DNA from: Advenella sp. S44
Lineage (GTDB): Bacteria; Pseudomonadota; Gammaproteobacteria; Burkholderiales; Burkholderiaceae_B
Length of the DNA: 64,000 bases
Direction of reading: 5' to 3'
Assembly (NCBI RefSeq): GCF_002810445.1
Contig: NZ_NEXS01000003.1
Span: forward strand, 682,001-746,000
Shown here: in pieces, positions 53,799-63,338 of the stretch
How the letters are laid out: the number at the start of each line of letters is the position of its first letter
Position numbering within the stretch: the first letter of the stretch is position 1
Position numbers and translations under genes: made by a program
The notes under the pieces: model-generated
What the model was told of the DNA's origin: nothing
Databases searched by the model: none
Seen by the model: only the letters and a program-made list of their open reading frames with translations

Positions 53799-55331
53799 TT
53801 ACAGCAGGGGAGAGAACAGCCGGGCCACCGCCTTGCTGAGCCTGGAAAAGAAGGGTTGATGCGTCAGTTGTACCTCTTGTGCGTATTTCATGGAAGCGTT
53901 GAATTCTTCCAGTAATGCCTGGTTTGCCTCGCGCTCGTAGCACAGAACGCTGACCTCGAAATTCAGATAGAAACTACGGTTATCGAAATTGGCCGACCCG
54001 ATAAACGAAATGTCGTCATCCACAATCATGCTTTTGGTGTGCAGCATGCGCGGACCGTATTCAAAGACACGAATGCCAGAGGCGACCAGATCGTCGAACC
54101 ATGACTGGGCCGCCTTGGTCACGACATAATTGTCCGTCCGCCTGGGTAGCAGAATGCGTACGTCAATGCCGCGTAGAGAGGCCGAAGTTAGCGCCTGCGC
54201 CGAGGTTGCATCCGGTACGAAATACGGCGTGGTCAGATAAACGCGGTGGCGTGCGCGCTGAATAGCTTCAACGGTCACGCGCAGGATGGAGGCATAATCG
54301 AAGTCGGGGCCTGAAGGCAGTATCTGAGTGCGTATCCAGCGCTGCGATTCCTGCACCGGTTGTTTGTCTGGGCCTGGATCATCGTCGCCCAGCCGACGCG
54401 CAGACGGCGAGATGCTGGCGTCTTTTTCTGTCTGTTCCTGCATGCGTTCAAGTCGATCACGATAATGCTCGCGCAACATATGGCGTACTGACAGGTCATG
54501 CGTGGAATAGTGCCAGTCTTCGACAAAAATGGTTTCCAGCCAGGAGACGACGGGTCCGGACAATTCCAGGTGAATGTCGTGGAATGCCCGTTTATTGCGG
54601 CGTCGGTCCTGCTGATCGCTAATGTTGATTCCGCCGGTAAAGGCCACCGTACCATCACAGATGACAATTTTTCGGTGATTGCGCAGGTTCATGAACGACA
54701 GCAAATGCTTCAGGCTGATGTCGTGGAAGAAGGTCAGTTTGGCGCCAGCGTCAATCAGCGGACGCATGAAGCGGCGGTTCAGGCGTAGCGAGCCAATGGC
54801 ATCTGCAATTAGAAAGATCTTGATGCCTTGTTTTGCTTTCTCGGTCAGCAGGTCCCTGAGGGTCGTACCGGTCTGGTCCTGTTCAAAAATATAGTATTCA
54901 AGAAAAATATAGTGCTGTGCCGAGCGAACCGCCTCGAAAATCCGGTCATAGGTTTTTTCACCGCCCGAGAGCAACTGATAACTGGTTGCATAGCTAAGCG
55001 GATAATGGGTAATCTGTAGGGCAAGGTCGTGGATGGGCCGTTGCTGTTCGGTCAAATCCGAAGGCTGTATACGCACGTTCCATAAAGCATCGTCGCGTTC
55101 TATCAGGTGCTTGCTGATGCTGCGATTGATCTTGTTGCGGCTGATTTTTTTCGGCCCGAAAAAATAGTAAATGACGAAACCGACGATCGGCACGAAGCTA
55201 AGAAACAGAATCCAGGTCAGCGTGGATACGGGCGGGCGCTTTTGCAACACGACCCATGAGCCGATTGTGACGATATAAATGGCCCACAGACAATTCCAGA
55301 ACCAGTCGCTGGTCAGCCACGCTGCTGTCAT
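53799..55331 (-). CDS. cls: Cardiolipin synthase
   Basis: A 510-residue phospholipase D-superfamily enzyme with two N-terminal membrane segments (WFWNCLWAIYIVTIGSWVVL; WILFLSFVPIVGFVIYYFFG) and two HKD motifs: NHRKIVICDGTVAFTGGINI near residue 225 and HTKSMIVDDDISFIGSANFD near residue 430. It transfers phosphatidyl groups between phosphatidylglycerols to make cardiolipin in the inner membrane. The middle has a charged insertion (about 310-335). Confidence 0.94.
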   Translation of the reverse strand: MTAAWLTSDWFWNCLWAIYIVTIGSWVVLQKRPPVSTLTWILFLSFVPIVGFVIYYFFGPKKISRNKINRSISKHLIERDDALWNVRIQPSDLTEQQRPIHDLALQITHYPLSYATSYQLLSGGEKTYDRIFEAVRSAQHYIFLEYYIFEQDQTGTTLRDLLTEKAKQGIKIFLIADAIGSLRLNRRFMRPLIDAGAKLTFFHDISLKHLLSFMNLRNHRKIVICDGTVAFTGGINISDQQDRRRNKRAFHDIHLELSGPVVSWLETIFVEDWHYSTHDLSVRHMLREHYRDRLERMQEQTEKDASISPSARRLGDDDPGPDKQPVQESQRWIRTQILPSGPDFDYASILRVTVEAIQRARHRVYLTTPYFVPDATSAQALTSASLRGIDVRILLPRRTDNYVVTKAAQSWFDDLVASGIRVFEYGPRMLHTKSMIVDDDISFIGSANFDNRSFYLNFEVSVLCYEREANQALLEEFNASMKYAQEVQLTHQPFFSRLSKAVARLFSPLL

Positions 55332-55470
55332 GGATGTTGTGCCTTTGGCGCAAGCCGCGTGGCCGCATACCTGTCACGCCTGCCGTTGTGTTGTGCAACG
55401 GCAATGACACTATTGCAGTGGCCCCGCGTCAGGATTGGGCGAGCTTGGGACCGGTCCAGTTTCATGAGTG

Positions 55471-56121
55471 TCATCCTGCGGCAGTCCCGGCGCATGCGTG
55501 CACACTTTCAAATTCAAGAAGCCAACGCTTGCGCGCCAGGCCGCCACCGTAGCCAGTCAGCGAGCCGTCGGCGCCGATCACCCGGTGACAAGGAATCACG
55601 ATGCTGATACGGTTGCGATGGTTGGCAGTGCCGACAATGCGGGCATGGGCGCCATTGCCGATCTGGCTGGCCAGATCGGCATAACTGCAGGTTCTGCCAT
55701 AGGGAATGCGTTGCAAGTGAGCCCATACGGTTTCGTCAAAGGCAGTGCCGGGTGCATCCAGCGCAAGTTCGAAGGTTTGTCTGTGTCCGGCGAAATAGTC
55801 TGCGATCTGCTGTTGCAGCGTCTGCAGGTGTGGATGGTCTTGCGCGGTCATGCCGAAGCCGTAACGGATATGCAGATCCGCAATTTCCTTTGTGATTGTT
55901 TCGATCGTATCCAGGAATTCCAGCAGTACGATGCCTTGATTGGATGCCATCGCAATCATGGGCCCCACGGGGGAGTCCATATACCGGTAGAAGAGCGGCT
56001 TGCGGTTAGCGGCGCCAATAGGTGCATTGTCGGCCAGCGATTGCACACACTGTTGCAGTCGCGCCAATGTCTCTGGAGCTAGCGTAAATTCGCAGTGCGG
56101 GAACAATTCATTATTGAGCAT
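55471..56121 (-). CDS. ogt: Methylated-DNA-protein-cysteine S-methyltransferase
   Basis: A 216-residue Ogt-type DNA repair protein that takes the methyl group from O6-methylguanine. Active motif ISIVIPCHRVIGADGSLTGY with the acceptor Cys; RIPYGRTCSYADLASQIGNG is the recognition-helix region and GGGLARKRWLLEFE the C-terminal end. ATG 56121 is chosen; a TTG 12 bases upstream is possible. No ada-type regulator domain. Confidence 0.94.
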   Translation of the reverse strand: MLNNELFPHCEFTLAPETLARLQQCVQSLADNAPIGAANRKPLFYRYMDSPVGPMIAMASNQGIVLLEFLDTIETITKEIADLHIRYGFGMTAQDHPHLQTLQQQIADYFAGHRQTFELALDAPGTAFDETVWAHLQRIPYGRTCSYADLASQIGNGAHARIVGTANHRNRISIVIPCHRVIGADGSLTGYGGGLARKRWLLEFESVHACAGTAAG

Positions 56122-56489
56122 GGGTGACGGCAAAAGAGATACGGGATCGGTCTTCAGTAGGCCAGGCTCCGACAGACGCCTGCCCGACTTTGAACGAAAG
56201 TCAATGTTGCGATTTTACGTGATCCTTCCTGTTCGCGACAGCGCTGAGGCAAGTCTGGTGACGAATCATGATTGTCGGCCCGTTTGCCTCTTCTACGGCA
56301 TTGTCGTTCTGTGGCTTCAGTGCCCTATAGCCCCGTGGTTCTCGTCATCACTTTACCGATTTGACGCTAAACCACTTGTCTGACATGGACAAATGAAATA
56401 AGATGTCGTACAACATAGTCTACCAAGATTGTCGTAGATCGTCGCGGCAGCGGTGCTGCATTTTCCTTTTTACCAACGACAGGATACCC
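56122..56489. promoter_or_regulatory. Upstream region of kdgD with two operator-like palindromes
   Basis: 368 bp with no gene. TTGTC (56376-56380) and GACAA (56388-56392) form one inverted repeat, and ATGTCGTACAACAT (56403-56416) is a 14-bp palindrome with one mismatched pair. Both lie 75-115 bp before ATG 56490 and resemble FadR/GntR-type sites, so the GntR regulator at 59391 is a candidate binder. Confidence 0.35.
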
Positions 56490-57401
56490 ATGAATCCACA
56501 GCAATTGAAACAGATCGTCAGCGAAGGACTGCTATCCTTCCCGGTTACTGATTTTGACAAGCAAGGCAATTTCAATGCCGACAGCTACGCACGTCGGCTT
56601 GAATGGCTGGCGCCCTTTGGAGCCAGCGCACTGTTTGCCGCCGGTGGGACTGGGGAGTTTTTTTCGCTTGAGCCCGAAGAGTATTCAAATGTGATAAGCA
56701 CGGCCGCGCAGACCTGCAAGGGTAAAGTGCCTATCATTGCCGGTGCTGGCGGCGGCACCCGGCTGGCGATCCGCTACGCACAGCAGGCAGAAAAGGCCGG
56801 CGCCCAGGGTTTGCTGTTGATGCCGCATTACCTGACTGAAGCGGATCAGGAGGGCGTCGCCCTGCATGTGGAGCAGGTATGCAAGGCGGTGGGACTCGGC
56901 GTGATTGTGTATAACCGCTCGCTGTGTCGGCTCAATGCTGATCAGCTCGAACAGCTGGCCGAGCGTTGCCCCAACCTGATCGGTTATAAGGATGGCATTG
57001 GTGATATAGAATTGATGGTCACCATCCGTCATCGTCTGGGTGATCGACTGTCTTATCTGGGCGGGCTGCCGACCGCTGAGTTTTACGCGGCTGCCTACCG
57101 GGCATTGGGGGTACCGGTATATTCGTCGGCCGTCTTCAATTTCATTCCAAAAACGGCTATGGATTTTTATCATGCTATTGTATCGGGAGACCGAGTAACG
57201 GTGGATCGGCTGATAACGGATTTTTTCATCCCTTATTCTGTCATCCGTAACCGCTGCAAGGGTTATGCTGTCAGCATCGTCAAAGAGGGCGCCAGAATCG
57301 TCGGGCATGATGCGGGTGATGTGCGCGCGCCATTGACGAGTCTGACCCGCCAGGAAAGCGAAGCGCTGGCGGCCCTGATTCATAAAGTGGGCGGGCAATA
57401 A
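56490..57401 (+). CDS. kdgD: 5-dehydro-4-deoxyglucarate dehydratase
   Basis: A 303-residue class I aldolase-fold enzyme of the DapA family. It dehydrates and decarboxylates 5-dehydro-4-deoxy-D-glucarate to 2,5-dioxopentanoate. Schiff-base Lys167 in [12 protein letters not shown] and Tyr141 in [29 protein letters not shown] is the KdgD form of the GTTGE motif. Together with garD it makes a galactarate/glucarate route. Start ATG 56490 fits the family. Confidence 0.93.
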   Translation: MNPQQLKQIVSEGLLSFPVTDFDKQGNFNADSYARRLEWLAPFGASALFAAGGTGEFFSLEPEEYSNVISTAAQTCKGKVPIIAGAGGGTRLAIRYAQQAEKAGAQGLLLMPHYLTEADQEGVALHVEQVCKAVGLGVIVYNRSLCRLNADQLEQLAERCPNLIGYKDGIGDIELMVTIRHRLGDRLSYLGGLPTAEFYAAAYRALGVPVYSSAVFNFIPKTAMDFYHAIVSGDRVTVDRLITDFFIPYSVIRNRCKGYAVSIVKEGARIVGHDAGDVRAPLTSLTRQESEALAALIHKVGGQ

Positions 57402-57655
57402 GCGGCAGGCACGCGGCTGGAGACACAAAACCGTGGGCGTATGTTTACCCTAGTGGACCTGTGCCGATTTATGTAGAGTTTTTGAGTTTGCGTAGAGCTT
57501 GTGTAGAAGATCACGTGTGGACTCTGTGCTCGCTCTGCGTTGTCCGTTTTCGTTCCTGCGTTGTCCGTTGTTGACCCTCTCTGGCCTGTAAAGCCGCAGT
57601 GACTTTTGGACAGCGCAGCCATCAACAGCCCGGGCCCACCCGTTTACCAGTGAGG

Positions 57656-59236
57656 ATGAGATTGCAAGAGACACACGACACCCAAGACACCCAAGACACG
57701 CTTAGGCCTTTATATATTCGGGTCAGTCCGCAGGACAATGTTGCTATCGTTGTTAATGACGGCGGCCTGCCCGCCGGCACTGAATTTGCCTGTGGCCTGA
57801 TATTGCAAACGTCTGTGCCGCAGGGGCACAAGGTTGCCTTGCAGGCTATTTCTCAGGGGGCGCCGGTCATCCGTTACGGCGTAACCATTGGCTATGCGCT
57901 GGATGACGTGGCGGCTGGCAGCTGGATTAATGAATCCATGCTGCGGATGCCAGTGGCGCCGTCGCTGGATGCGCTGCCCATGGCCACGCATCGGCCAGGG
58001 CTGGCAACGCCGCTGACGGAACTGACTTTTGATGGTTATCGCAATGCCGATGGCACGGTGGGTACCCGCAACATCCTGGCCATCAGTGCAACCGTGCAGT
58101 GCGTGACAGGCGTGGTCGAGTTCGCAGTGAGAAAAATTCGTGAGACTTTATTGCCTCGTTTTCCCAATGTCGATGATGTCGTGTATCTGGAACATGCTTA
58201 TGGTTGTGGCGTGGCCATTGATGCGCCCAACGCTGACATTCCGATACGCACTTTACGCAATTTGAGCCTGAACCCCAATTTTGGCGGCCAGATCCTGCTG
58301 GTAAGTCTCGGTTGCGAGAAGCTTCAGCCCGCGAAAATGTTTCCGGCCGGCAGCATACCCATCGCGCAGGACGACCCGTACCTGATTACGCTGCAGGACG
58401 ACGAGAATGTCGGTTTTGCCAGTATGATCGAGGCGATCATGGCCAAAGCCGAGAGACGGCTGGTTCAGTTGAATGCGCGCAAGCGCGAGCCCTGTCCGCT
58501 GTCCGCATTGGTTGTTGGCGTGCAGTGTGGCGGCAGCGATGCATTTTCCGGTGTCACCGCCAACCCGGCGGTAGGGTATGCAACCGATCTGTTGGTGCGT
58601 GCTGGCGCGACCGTCATGTTCTCGGAAGTGACCGAGGTGCGCGATGGGATCGCCCAACTAACCGCCCGTGCGGCCACGCCGGAAATCGGCCAGGCACTGG
58701 TGCGTGAGATGCAGTGGTATGACGGTTATTTGAAGCAGGGCGGTGCGGACCGCAGCGCCAATACCAGTCCGGGCAATAAGCGTGGTGGCCTGTCCAATAT
58801 TGTGGAAAAGGCGATGGGCTCAATCGTCAAATCGGGTACGGCCCCCATCAATGGCGTGATCGCGCCGGGTGAACGCGTCGCGCAAAAGGGACTCAATTTC
58901 CTGGCGACGCCCGCCAGCGATTTTATTTGTGGCACCCTGCAATTGGCTGCGGGCATGAATCTTCATGTGTTCACCACCGGCAGGGGCACGCCCTATGGCC
59001 TGGCGGCGGTGCCGGTAGTCAAGGTGGCAAGTCGCGACAGCCTGGCACGACGCTGGTTTGATTTAATGGATATTAACGCGGGCCGGATCGCAACGGGAGA
59101 AGCCACCATTGAACAGGTCGGGCAAGAGCTGTTTGATCTGTTGATCGCCATTGCCAGTGGGCGTCAGCAATCTTTTGCCGAAAAGCTTAAATTGCACAAT
59201 AGTCTGGCGCTTTTTAATCCGGCGCCAGTCACGTGA
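57656..59236 (+). CDS. garD: Galactarate dehydratase (UxaA/GarD family)
   Basis: A 526-residue GarD: SAF-like N-terminal domain, then [60 protein letters not shown] and the C-terminal [20 protein letters not shown]. It removes water from galactarate, giving the substrate of KdgD. GAGG sits right beside ATG 57656 but six bases before TTG 57662, so the TTG may be the true start. Codons 8-16 include a three-fold DTQ repeat from a 9-bp microrepeat. Confidence 0.94.
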   Translation: MRLQETHDTQDTQDTLRPLYIRVSPQDNVAIVVNDGGLPAGTEFACGLILQTSVPQGHKVALQAISQGAPVIRYGVTIGYALDDVAAGSWINESMLRMPVAPSLDALPMATHRPGLATPLTELTFDGYRNADGTVGTRNILAISATVQCVTGVVEFAVRKIRETLLPRFPNVDDVVYLEHAYGCGVAIDAPNADIPIRTLRNLSLNPNFGGQILLVSLGCEKLQPAKMFPAGSIPIAQDDPYLITLQDDENVGFASMIEAIMAKAERRLVQLNARKREPCPLSALVVGVQCGGSDAFSGVTANPAVGYATDLLVRAGATVMFSEVTEVRDGIAQLTARAATPEIGQALVREMQWYDGYLKQGGADRSANTSPGNKRGGLSNIVEKAMGSIVKSGTAPINGVIAPGERVAQKGLNFLATPASDFICGTLQLAAGMNLHVFTTGRGTPYGLAAVPVVKVASRDSLARRWFDLMDINAGRIATGEATIEQVGQELFDLLIAIASGRQQSFAEKLKLHNSLALFNPAPVT

Positions 59237-59390
59237 TGCCCGGGAGGTTGACCGCCGGCTGGTGTGCGATTTTTGCTTGCAGCAGTACAATCCGGGCGGC
59301 GGCATCATTCCTGCCGTTTTGGGGAAAAACGTTTTAAAATCATACTTTTCTTCCCTGTAACCTATTATTCTCAAGGTGACCACAGTACCT

Positions 59391-60119
59391 ATGTCAACCC
59401 GCCTATTGATTAACGCCGGCCCGATTAAAAGAAGAGGCAGAACCCTGTCCGATGAAGTGGTCGAGCAACTGACCGAAAAAATTCAGTCGGGCAGTCTGGA
59501 AGTGGGGAAGAAGCTCCCGACAGAATCCGAATTTGTCGAGGCCTTTGGTGTCAGCAGAAGCGTGATTCGTGAAGCCATTTCACAGTTGCAGGCCCGCGGT
59601 CTGGTCGAGACGCGTCATGGCGTTGGAACTTTTGTGCGCGAGCCTTCTGTCAAAGATGTTATTTTTGACCGTAGCACCATGTCACCAGGTACGGCGCAAG
59701 AGCTGGCCTCCGTACTGGAAGTGCGCGCCTGCCTGGAATCCGAAGCGGCGGGACTGGCGGCCCAGCGACGTACGGACGAACAGCTGGCAGAGCTGGAGCG
59801 CATTCTGCGGGCGCTGGTCAAGGAAGATATTTCCCGCGATATTTCGGTCGACGTCGATTTCCAGTTTCATGAACAGATTGCCAAGGCTACACACAACACG
59901 CACTTTCTGGATTTGTTGCGTCAGCTTGGCAAGCACGCGATTCCGCGCAGTCGGCTGGCCATATTCGACCAGGAAAAGGCCATGTATCAGCAACGCCTGA
60001 ACATGGAGCATGAGGCCATCTTTAACGCCATAGCGGCGCAGGACGCCGATGCGGCGCGTGCCGCCATGCGCATGCATATCATCAACAGTCGCCAGCGCAT
60101 GAGGTCGGCCAGTAAATAG
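59391..60119 (+). CDS. GntR-family (FadR subfamily) regulator, likely of the galactarate genes
   Basis: A 242-residue protein: winged helix TLSDEVVEQLTEKIQSGSLE with FGVSRSVIREAISQLQARGL, and FCD domain VRACLESEAAGLAAQRRTDE with FHEQIAKATHNTHFLDLL. The 150-bp gap to garD and same strand suggest an autoregulated unit controlling kdgD-garD. Start ATG 59391; a GTG 15 bases upstream is possible and neither has a well-spaced ribosome site. Confidence 0.9.
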   Translation: MSTRLLINAGPIKRRGRTLSDEVVEQLTEKIQSGSLEVGKKLPTESEFVEAFGVSRSVIREAISQLQARGLVETRHGVGTFVREPSVKDVIFDRSTMSPGTAQELASVLEVRACLESEAAGLAAQRRTDEQLAELERILRALVKEDISRDISVDVDFQFHEQIAKATHNTHFLDLLRQLGKHAIPRSRLAIFDQEKAMYQQRLNMEHEAIFNAIAAQDADAARAAMRMHIINSRQRMRSASK

Positions 60120-60361
60120 CAGCCGGCCCGCTTACCTTGTATTCGCAACGCTTCTTATGCCGAAGGGCGAACGGCACGCTTGCATCGGCATAGGCTTGTG
60201 TGTTTTTTGTTGGTTCTTGCCGGTCCTTGACGGCGCCGTGCGAGTGTGCTGTCATTGAGCTGAAAAAAACGAAAAGACCAAAGCGGCATTCACGCCATCG
60301 CATGCCTGTCGTTTTGCCGATACAAGCACGCGGTGCGGCGCCGGGATGGTAAAGGAGCACT

Positions 60362-61210
60362 ATGACAGTCGAATACGCAAGACAACATTTTCCCGCGCTA
60401 TGCCGCCCCCGTCCCGCAGACAGCCACAAGGGCAGCTTCGGTACAGTCGGCATCATCGGTGGCGCGCCAGGCATGGCCGGAGCCGCATTGCTGGCGGGTC
60501 GTGCCGCCCTGATGCAGGGTGCAGGCAAGGTAAAAATCGGGTTTGTACAGGACTTGCCTTTTATGGCTGATCCCGTGCATCCGGAATTAATGCTTGAGCG
60601 CGCCGATACGTTGTTGCGCACCGGCCAAATGACGGTATGCGTGGCAGGTATGGGCATGGGCCTGGATGAAAAATCCCTGGGACTGCTCTATCAGATTTTT
60701 CGTGCCACCCTTGATATCCCGCTGGTATTGGATGCCGATGGACTGACGCTGCTGGCACAAGGCAAACTGGGCGCCGGCGCGCGCAACCGCGCATTGGTGC
60801 TCACGCCACATCCTCAGGAAGCGGCAAGGCTGCTCGATTGCGAAGTCGAGGAAGTTCAGCAGGGGCGGGCGCGTGCCGCCGTGGCAATCAGTAAAAAATT
60901 CGATGCATGGACCGTGCTTAAGGGACACAAGACCGTGATTTGCTCCCCGCAGGGTGACACGCGAACGAATAATACCGGTAATCCCGGATTGGCTTCTGGC
61001 GGGACGGGCGACGTGCTGGCGGGAATGCTGGGTGCATGCCTGGCGCAAGGTGTTGAGACTTCGCAGGCGGTATCGGGCGCAGTTTGGCTGCATGGCGCTG
61101 CAGCCGATCTGCTGGTTAACGAGGGCACGGGGCCGGTTGGTCTGACGGCTACAGACGTATTGCTTGCTGCGCGCCGCGTTCGAAATTCAATCGTGATAAG
61201 TGACGCATAA
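60362..61210 (+). CDS. nnrD: ADP-dependent (S)-NAD(P)H-hydrate dehydratase
   Basis: A 282-residue ribokinase-like YjeF C-terminal-domain protein that repairs hydrated NAD(P)H. GTVGIIGGAPGMAGAALLAG near the start, LVLTPHPQEAARLL, GNPGLASGGTGDVLAGMLGA and LHGAAADLLV are hallmarks. It lacks the NnrE epimerase domain, so the two functions are on separate genes. AAGGAG precedes the ATG. Downstream is the tRNA cluster. Confidence 0.94.
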   Translation: MTVEYARQHFPALCRPRPADSHKGSFGTVGIIGGAPGMAGAALLAGRAALMQGAGKVKIGFVQDLPFMADPVHPELMLERADTLLRTGQMTVCVAGMGMGLDEKSLGLLYQIFRATLDIPLVLDADGLTLLAQGKLGAGARNRALVLTPHPQEAARLLDCEVEEVQQGRARAAVAISKKFDAWTVLKGHKTVICSPQGDTRTNNTGNPGLASGGTGDVLAGMLGACLAQGVETSQAVSGAVWLHGAAADLLVNEGTGPVGLTATDVLLAARRVRNSIVISDA

Positions 61211-61289
61211 TGGCTATCAAATTTACAGCGTAGTGCAAGTCCAGTAACGTGGCTAAATTGTTGTATTTTTATTGTATTACCGAAAAAGC

Positions 61290-61318
61290 TTGCGCAAGTT
61301 CGAAAAAGCAGTCATAAT
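61290..61318 (+). promoter_or_regulatory. Promoter of the tRNA cluster
   Basis: TTGCGC (61290-61295) and CATAAT (61313-61318) are 17 bp apart; the -10 has five of six consensus bases, the -35 three. A GC-rich discriminator (CCGC) follows, as often at stable-RNA promoters. Transcription would start about 30 bases before tRNA-Ala. Confidence 0.6.
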
Positions 61319-61355
61319 TCCGCTTCTTCGCTAAACAACATTAGTTGAGACGTGT

Positions 61356-61431
<76 letters not shown>

Positions 61432-61569
61432 AAAATCCTCAACAAATTTGTTGGCAAGAAACTGGAAGATGTGCTAGAATCTCGGATTCTTAAATCGACC
61501 GGTTGGATGTTCAGGCAGTGTTTACATGCCAACGTAAACGCAGATCTGAGAAAAAGTTAGTACAGTCCT

Positions 61570-61645
61570 GTCCCCTTCGTCTAGAGGCCTAGGACACCAC
61601 CCTTTCACGGTGGGTACAGGGGTTCGAATCCCCTAGGGGACGCCA
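61570..61645 (+). tRNA. tRNA-Glu (TTC)
   Basis: A 76-nt tRNA with encoded CCA. Acceptor GTCCCCT/AGGGGAC, anticodon stem CCACC/GGTGG around CTTTCAC (anticodon TTC), T-arm GGGGTTCGAATCCCC. It decodes GAA/GAG and also feeds heme synthesis via glutamyl-tRNA. Confidence 0.97.
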
Positions 61646-61692
61646 GGCATTTTGTTTTTATAAACAGAGTGTTTGAAAAATTTCACCGCTGC

Positions 61693-61769
61693 GGAGCGGT
61701 AGTTCAGTTGGTTAGAATACCGGCCTGTCACGCCGGGGGTCGCGGGTTCGAGTCCCGTCCGCTCCGCCA
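61693..61769 (+). tRNA. tRNA-Asp (GTC)
   Basis: A 77-nt tRNA with encoded CCA. Acceptor GGAGCGG/CCGCTCC, anticodon stem CCGGC/GCCGG around CTGTCAC (anticodon GTC), T-arm CGGGTTCGAGTCCCG. Last gene of the cluster; the 3' side is the border of the AT-richer DNA. Confidence 0.97.
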
Positions 61770-62348
61770 TGTCTTTGTTGTAAATCAATCATTTATATTC
61801 CATCTCTTGCCCCAGCCTTGAGCGCGAGACGCTATTGTTGGCTGACTGTGCGCAGCAAATTGGTCGGGATATTTAAAGCCACATCCAAAAATTTAAAATA
61901 ATTATTTCCGGCACCCACCCTCATTATCAAGGGATGGCATTCATCAATCTCGTTCAATGGGCTCTACGCCAAAAGGCTCTACCCCATAAACGGGGGATGG
62001 GTATTCACCAAACTCGATTAATCACTCCCTCTCAGCTGTGTTGAGCCAAGACCCTTTTCGGGGATATCGGTATGATTTCGATTAAGCCTCGTTCTTGGTA
62101 AAACGAATTTAATGAATACCGTTTGTCCGCCGATTGTGATGAAGAGCTTCTGGTGTCAAAGCAAGCGAGAAAATGTGGGGCATGAGTAGTATCTATCTTT
62201 TTTCCGAATATACAGCCACATCATATCCGCCCACAGCACCCCGTTTCTGGCTAACTCATTTTAAAAGGTAAAAAGTGGAAAGTTTTGTATCGTTTTTTGT
62301 GTTATAAGTATATTTTTACTCAAAAAATTCTAATTAACGAGACAAAAT
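61770..62348. other. Intergenic region after the tRNA cluster, 579 bp
   Basis: No gene found. It contains three degenerate repeats (see 61931-62100), and TATAAG (62303-62308) as a possible -10 for the Bug gene, without a good -35. No copy of the tRNA-Asp 3' end was seen here. Base composition looks more AT-rich than most of the window. Confidence 0.4.
61931..62100. repeat. Three degenerate repeats of about 63-67 bp
   Basis: Copies begin near 61931 (GGGATGGCATTCATCAATCT), 61994 (GGGATGGGTATTCACCAAAC) and 62061 (GGGATATCGGTATGATTTCG). Copies one and two agree at roughly 21 of 28 leading bases; the third is weaker. Each is preceded by a CCC tract that can pair with its GGG. They carry no open frame. 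Confidence 0.5.
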
Positions 62349-63326
62349 ATGTCGATTATTAAAAATATTATTTCGCTGACTGCAATTTGCTTCGGATCAA
62401 CACTGCCTGCCATTAGTCATGCAGAAAGTTTTCCCCAGCGGCCCGTGACAATTGTGGTTCCCTTCGTCGCAGGTGGTGCTTTCGACGTAGTGGGCCGTCT
62501 AGTGGCAGAGAAAATGAGTGCAAATTTGGGGAAACAGTTCATCATCGAAAATAAGCCTGGAGCCGGAGGAACCCTCGGGGGAAGGCAGGTTTCTCAAGCC
62601 CGGCCAGATGGATATACATTGCTTCTTTCTGGTGTCGGGCCCATTTCGATATCACCGGCCGTGTACAAGAAGTTGGGCTATGTACCGGCCAAAGCATTAG
62701 CCCCCGTAATACAGTTGACCTCTTCCCCATTCGTTCTGACAACTGGCCCTTCTTTTGAGGGAAAAAGTGTCAAAGATCTGGTTAAGTTCTTGAAAGAAAA
62801 ACCTGGTAAATACAATTACGCTTCGACGGGAAACGGAACTTTGGTGCATTTGGCTGGTGAATATTTTCGCGGCATTACAAAAACAGATTTCGAACACATC
62901 CCTTATTCTGGCGGGTCTCAGGCTACATTTGCGCTTATTCAAGGAGATGCGACCTTTACGATCACCAACATACCAAATGTTTTATCGCAGATACAGGCCG
63001 GAACAGTAAAAGGATTAGCGACGACGGGCAACCAAAGTTCGCGCGCTTTGCCTGACTTACCCACAATGAGTGAGGCAGGGGTTTCTGGGTTTGAATTGAC
63101 AGGCTGGATTGGTATATTTGCTCCTGCAAATACCCCAGAAGACATAATCGAGACGCTGAATTCGGCATTTGTGCAGGCTATGAATGACCCACGAATCAAA
63201 GAACGACTGCAGCAGCAAGGCGATGACGTTGCTACTGGGTCAGTCGCCGACTTTAAAGAGTTCGTCGCACAAAGCGATGCCAAGTGGAAGTCTATTGCAG
63301 AAGAAGCTAATATTTCTATTAATTGA
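62349..63326 (+). CDS. Bug/TctC-type periplasmic substrate receptor
   Basis: A 325-residue secreted receptor. Signal peptide IISLTAICFGSTLPAISHA, cut before ESFPQRPV; the family motifs FPQRPVTIVVPFVAGGAFDV and GAGGTLGGRQVSQARPDGYT are clear. The gene uses more A/T-ending codons than most of the window and lies 580 bp after the tRNAs. The aldolase gene begins 12 bp downstream, so the ligand may be a hydroxy- or keto-dicarboxylate fed to that pathway. Confidence 0.9.
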   Translation: MSIIKNIISLTAICFGSTLPAISHAESFPQRPVTIVVPFVAGGAFDVVGRLVAEKMSANLGKQFIIENKPGAGGTLGGRQVSQARPDGYTLLLSGVGPISISPAVYKKLGYVPAKALAPVIQLTSSPFVLTTGPSFEGKSVKDLVKFLKEKPGKYNYASTGNGTLVHLAGEYFRGITKTDFEHIPYSGGSQATFALIQGDATFTITNIPNVLSQIQAGTVKGLATTGNQSSRALPDLPTMSEAGVSGFELTGWIGIFAPANTPEDIIETLNSAFVQAMNDPRIKERLQQQGDDVATGSVADFKEFVAQSDAKWKSIAEEANISIN

Positions 63327-63338
63327 GAACATACCTTA

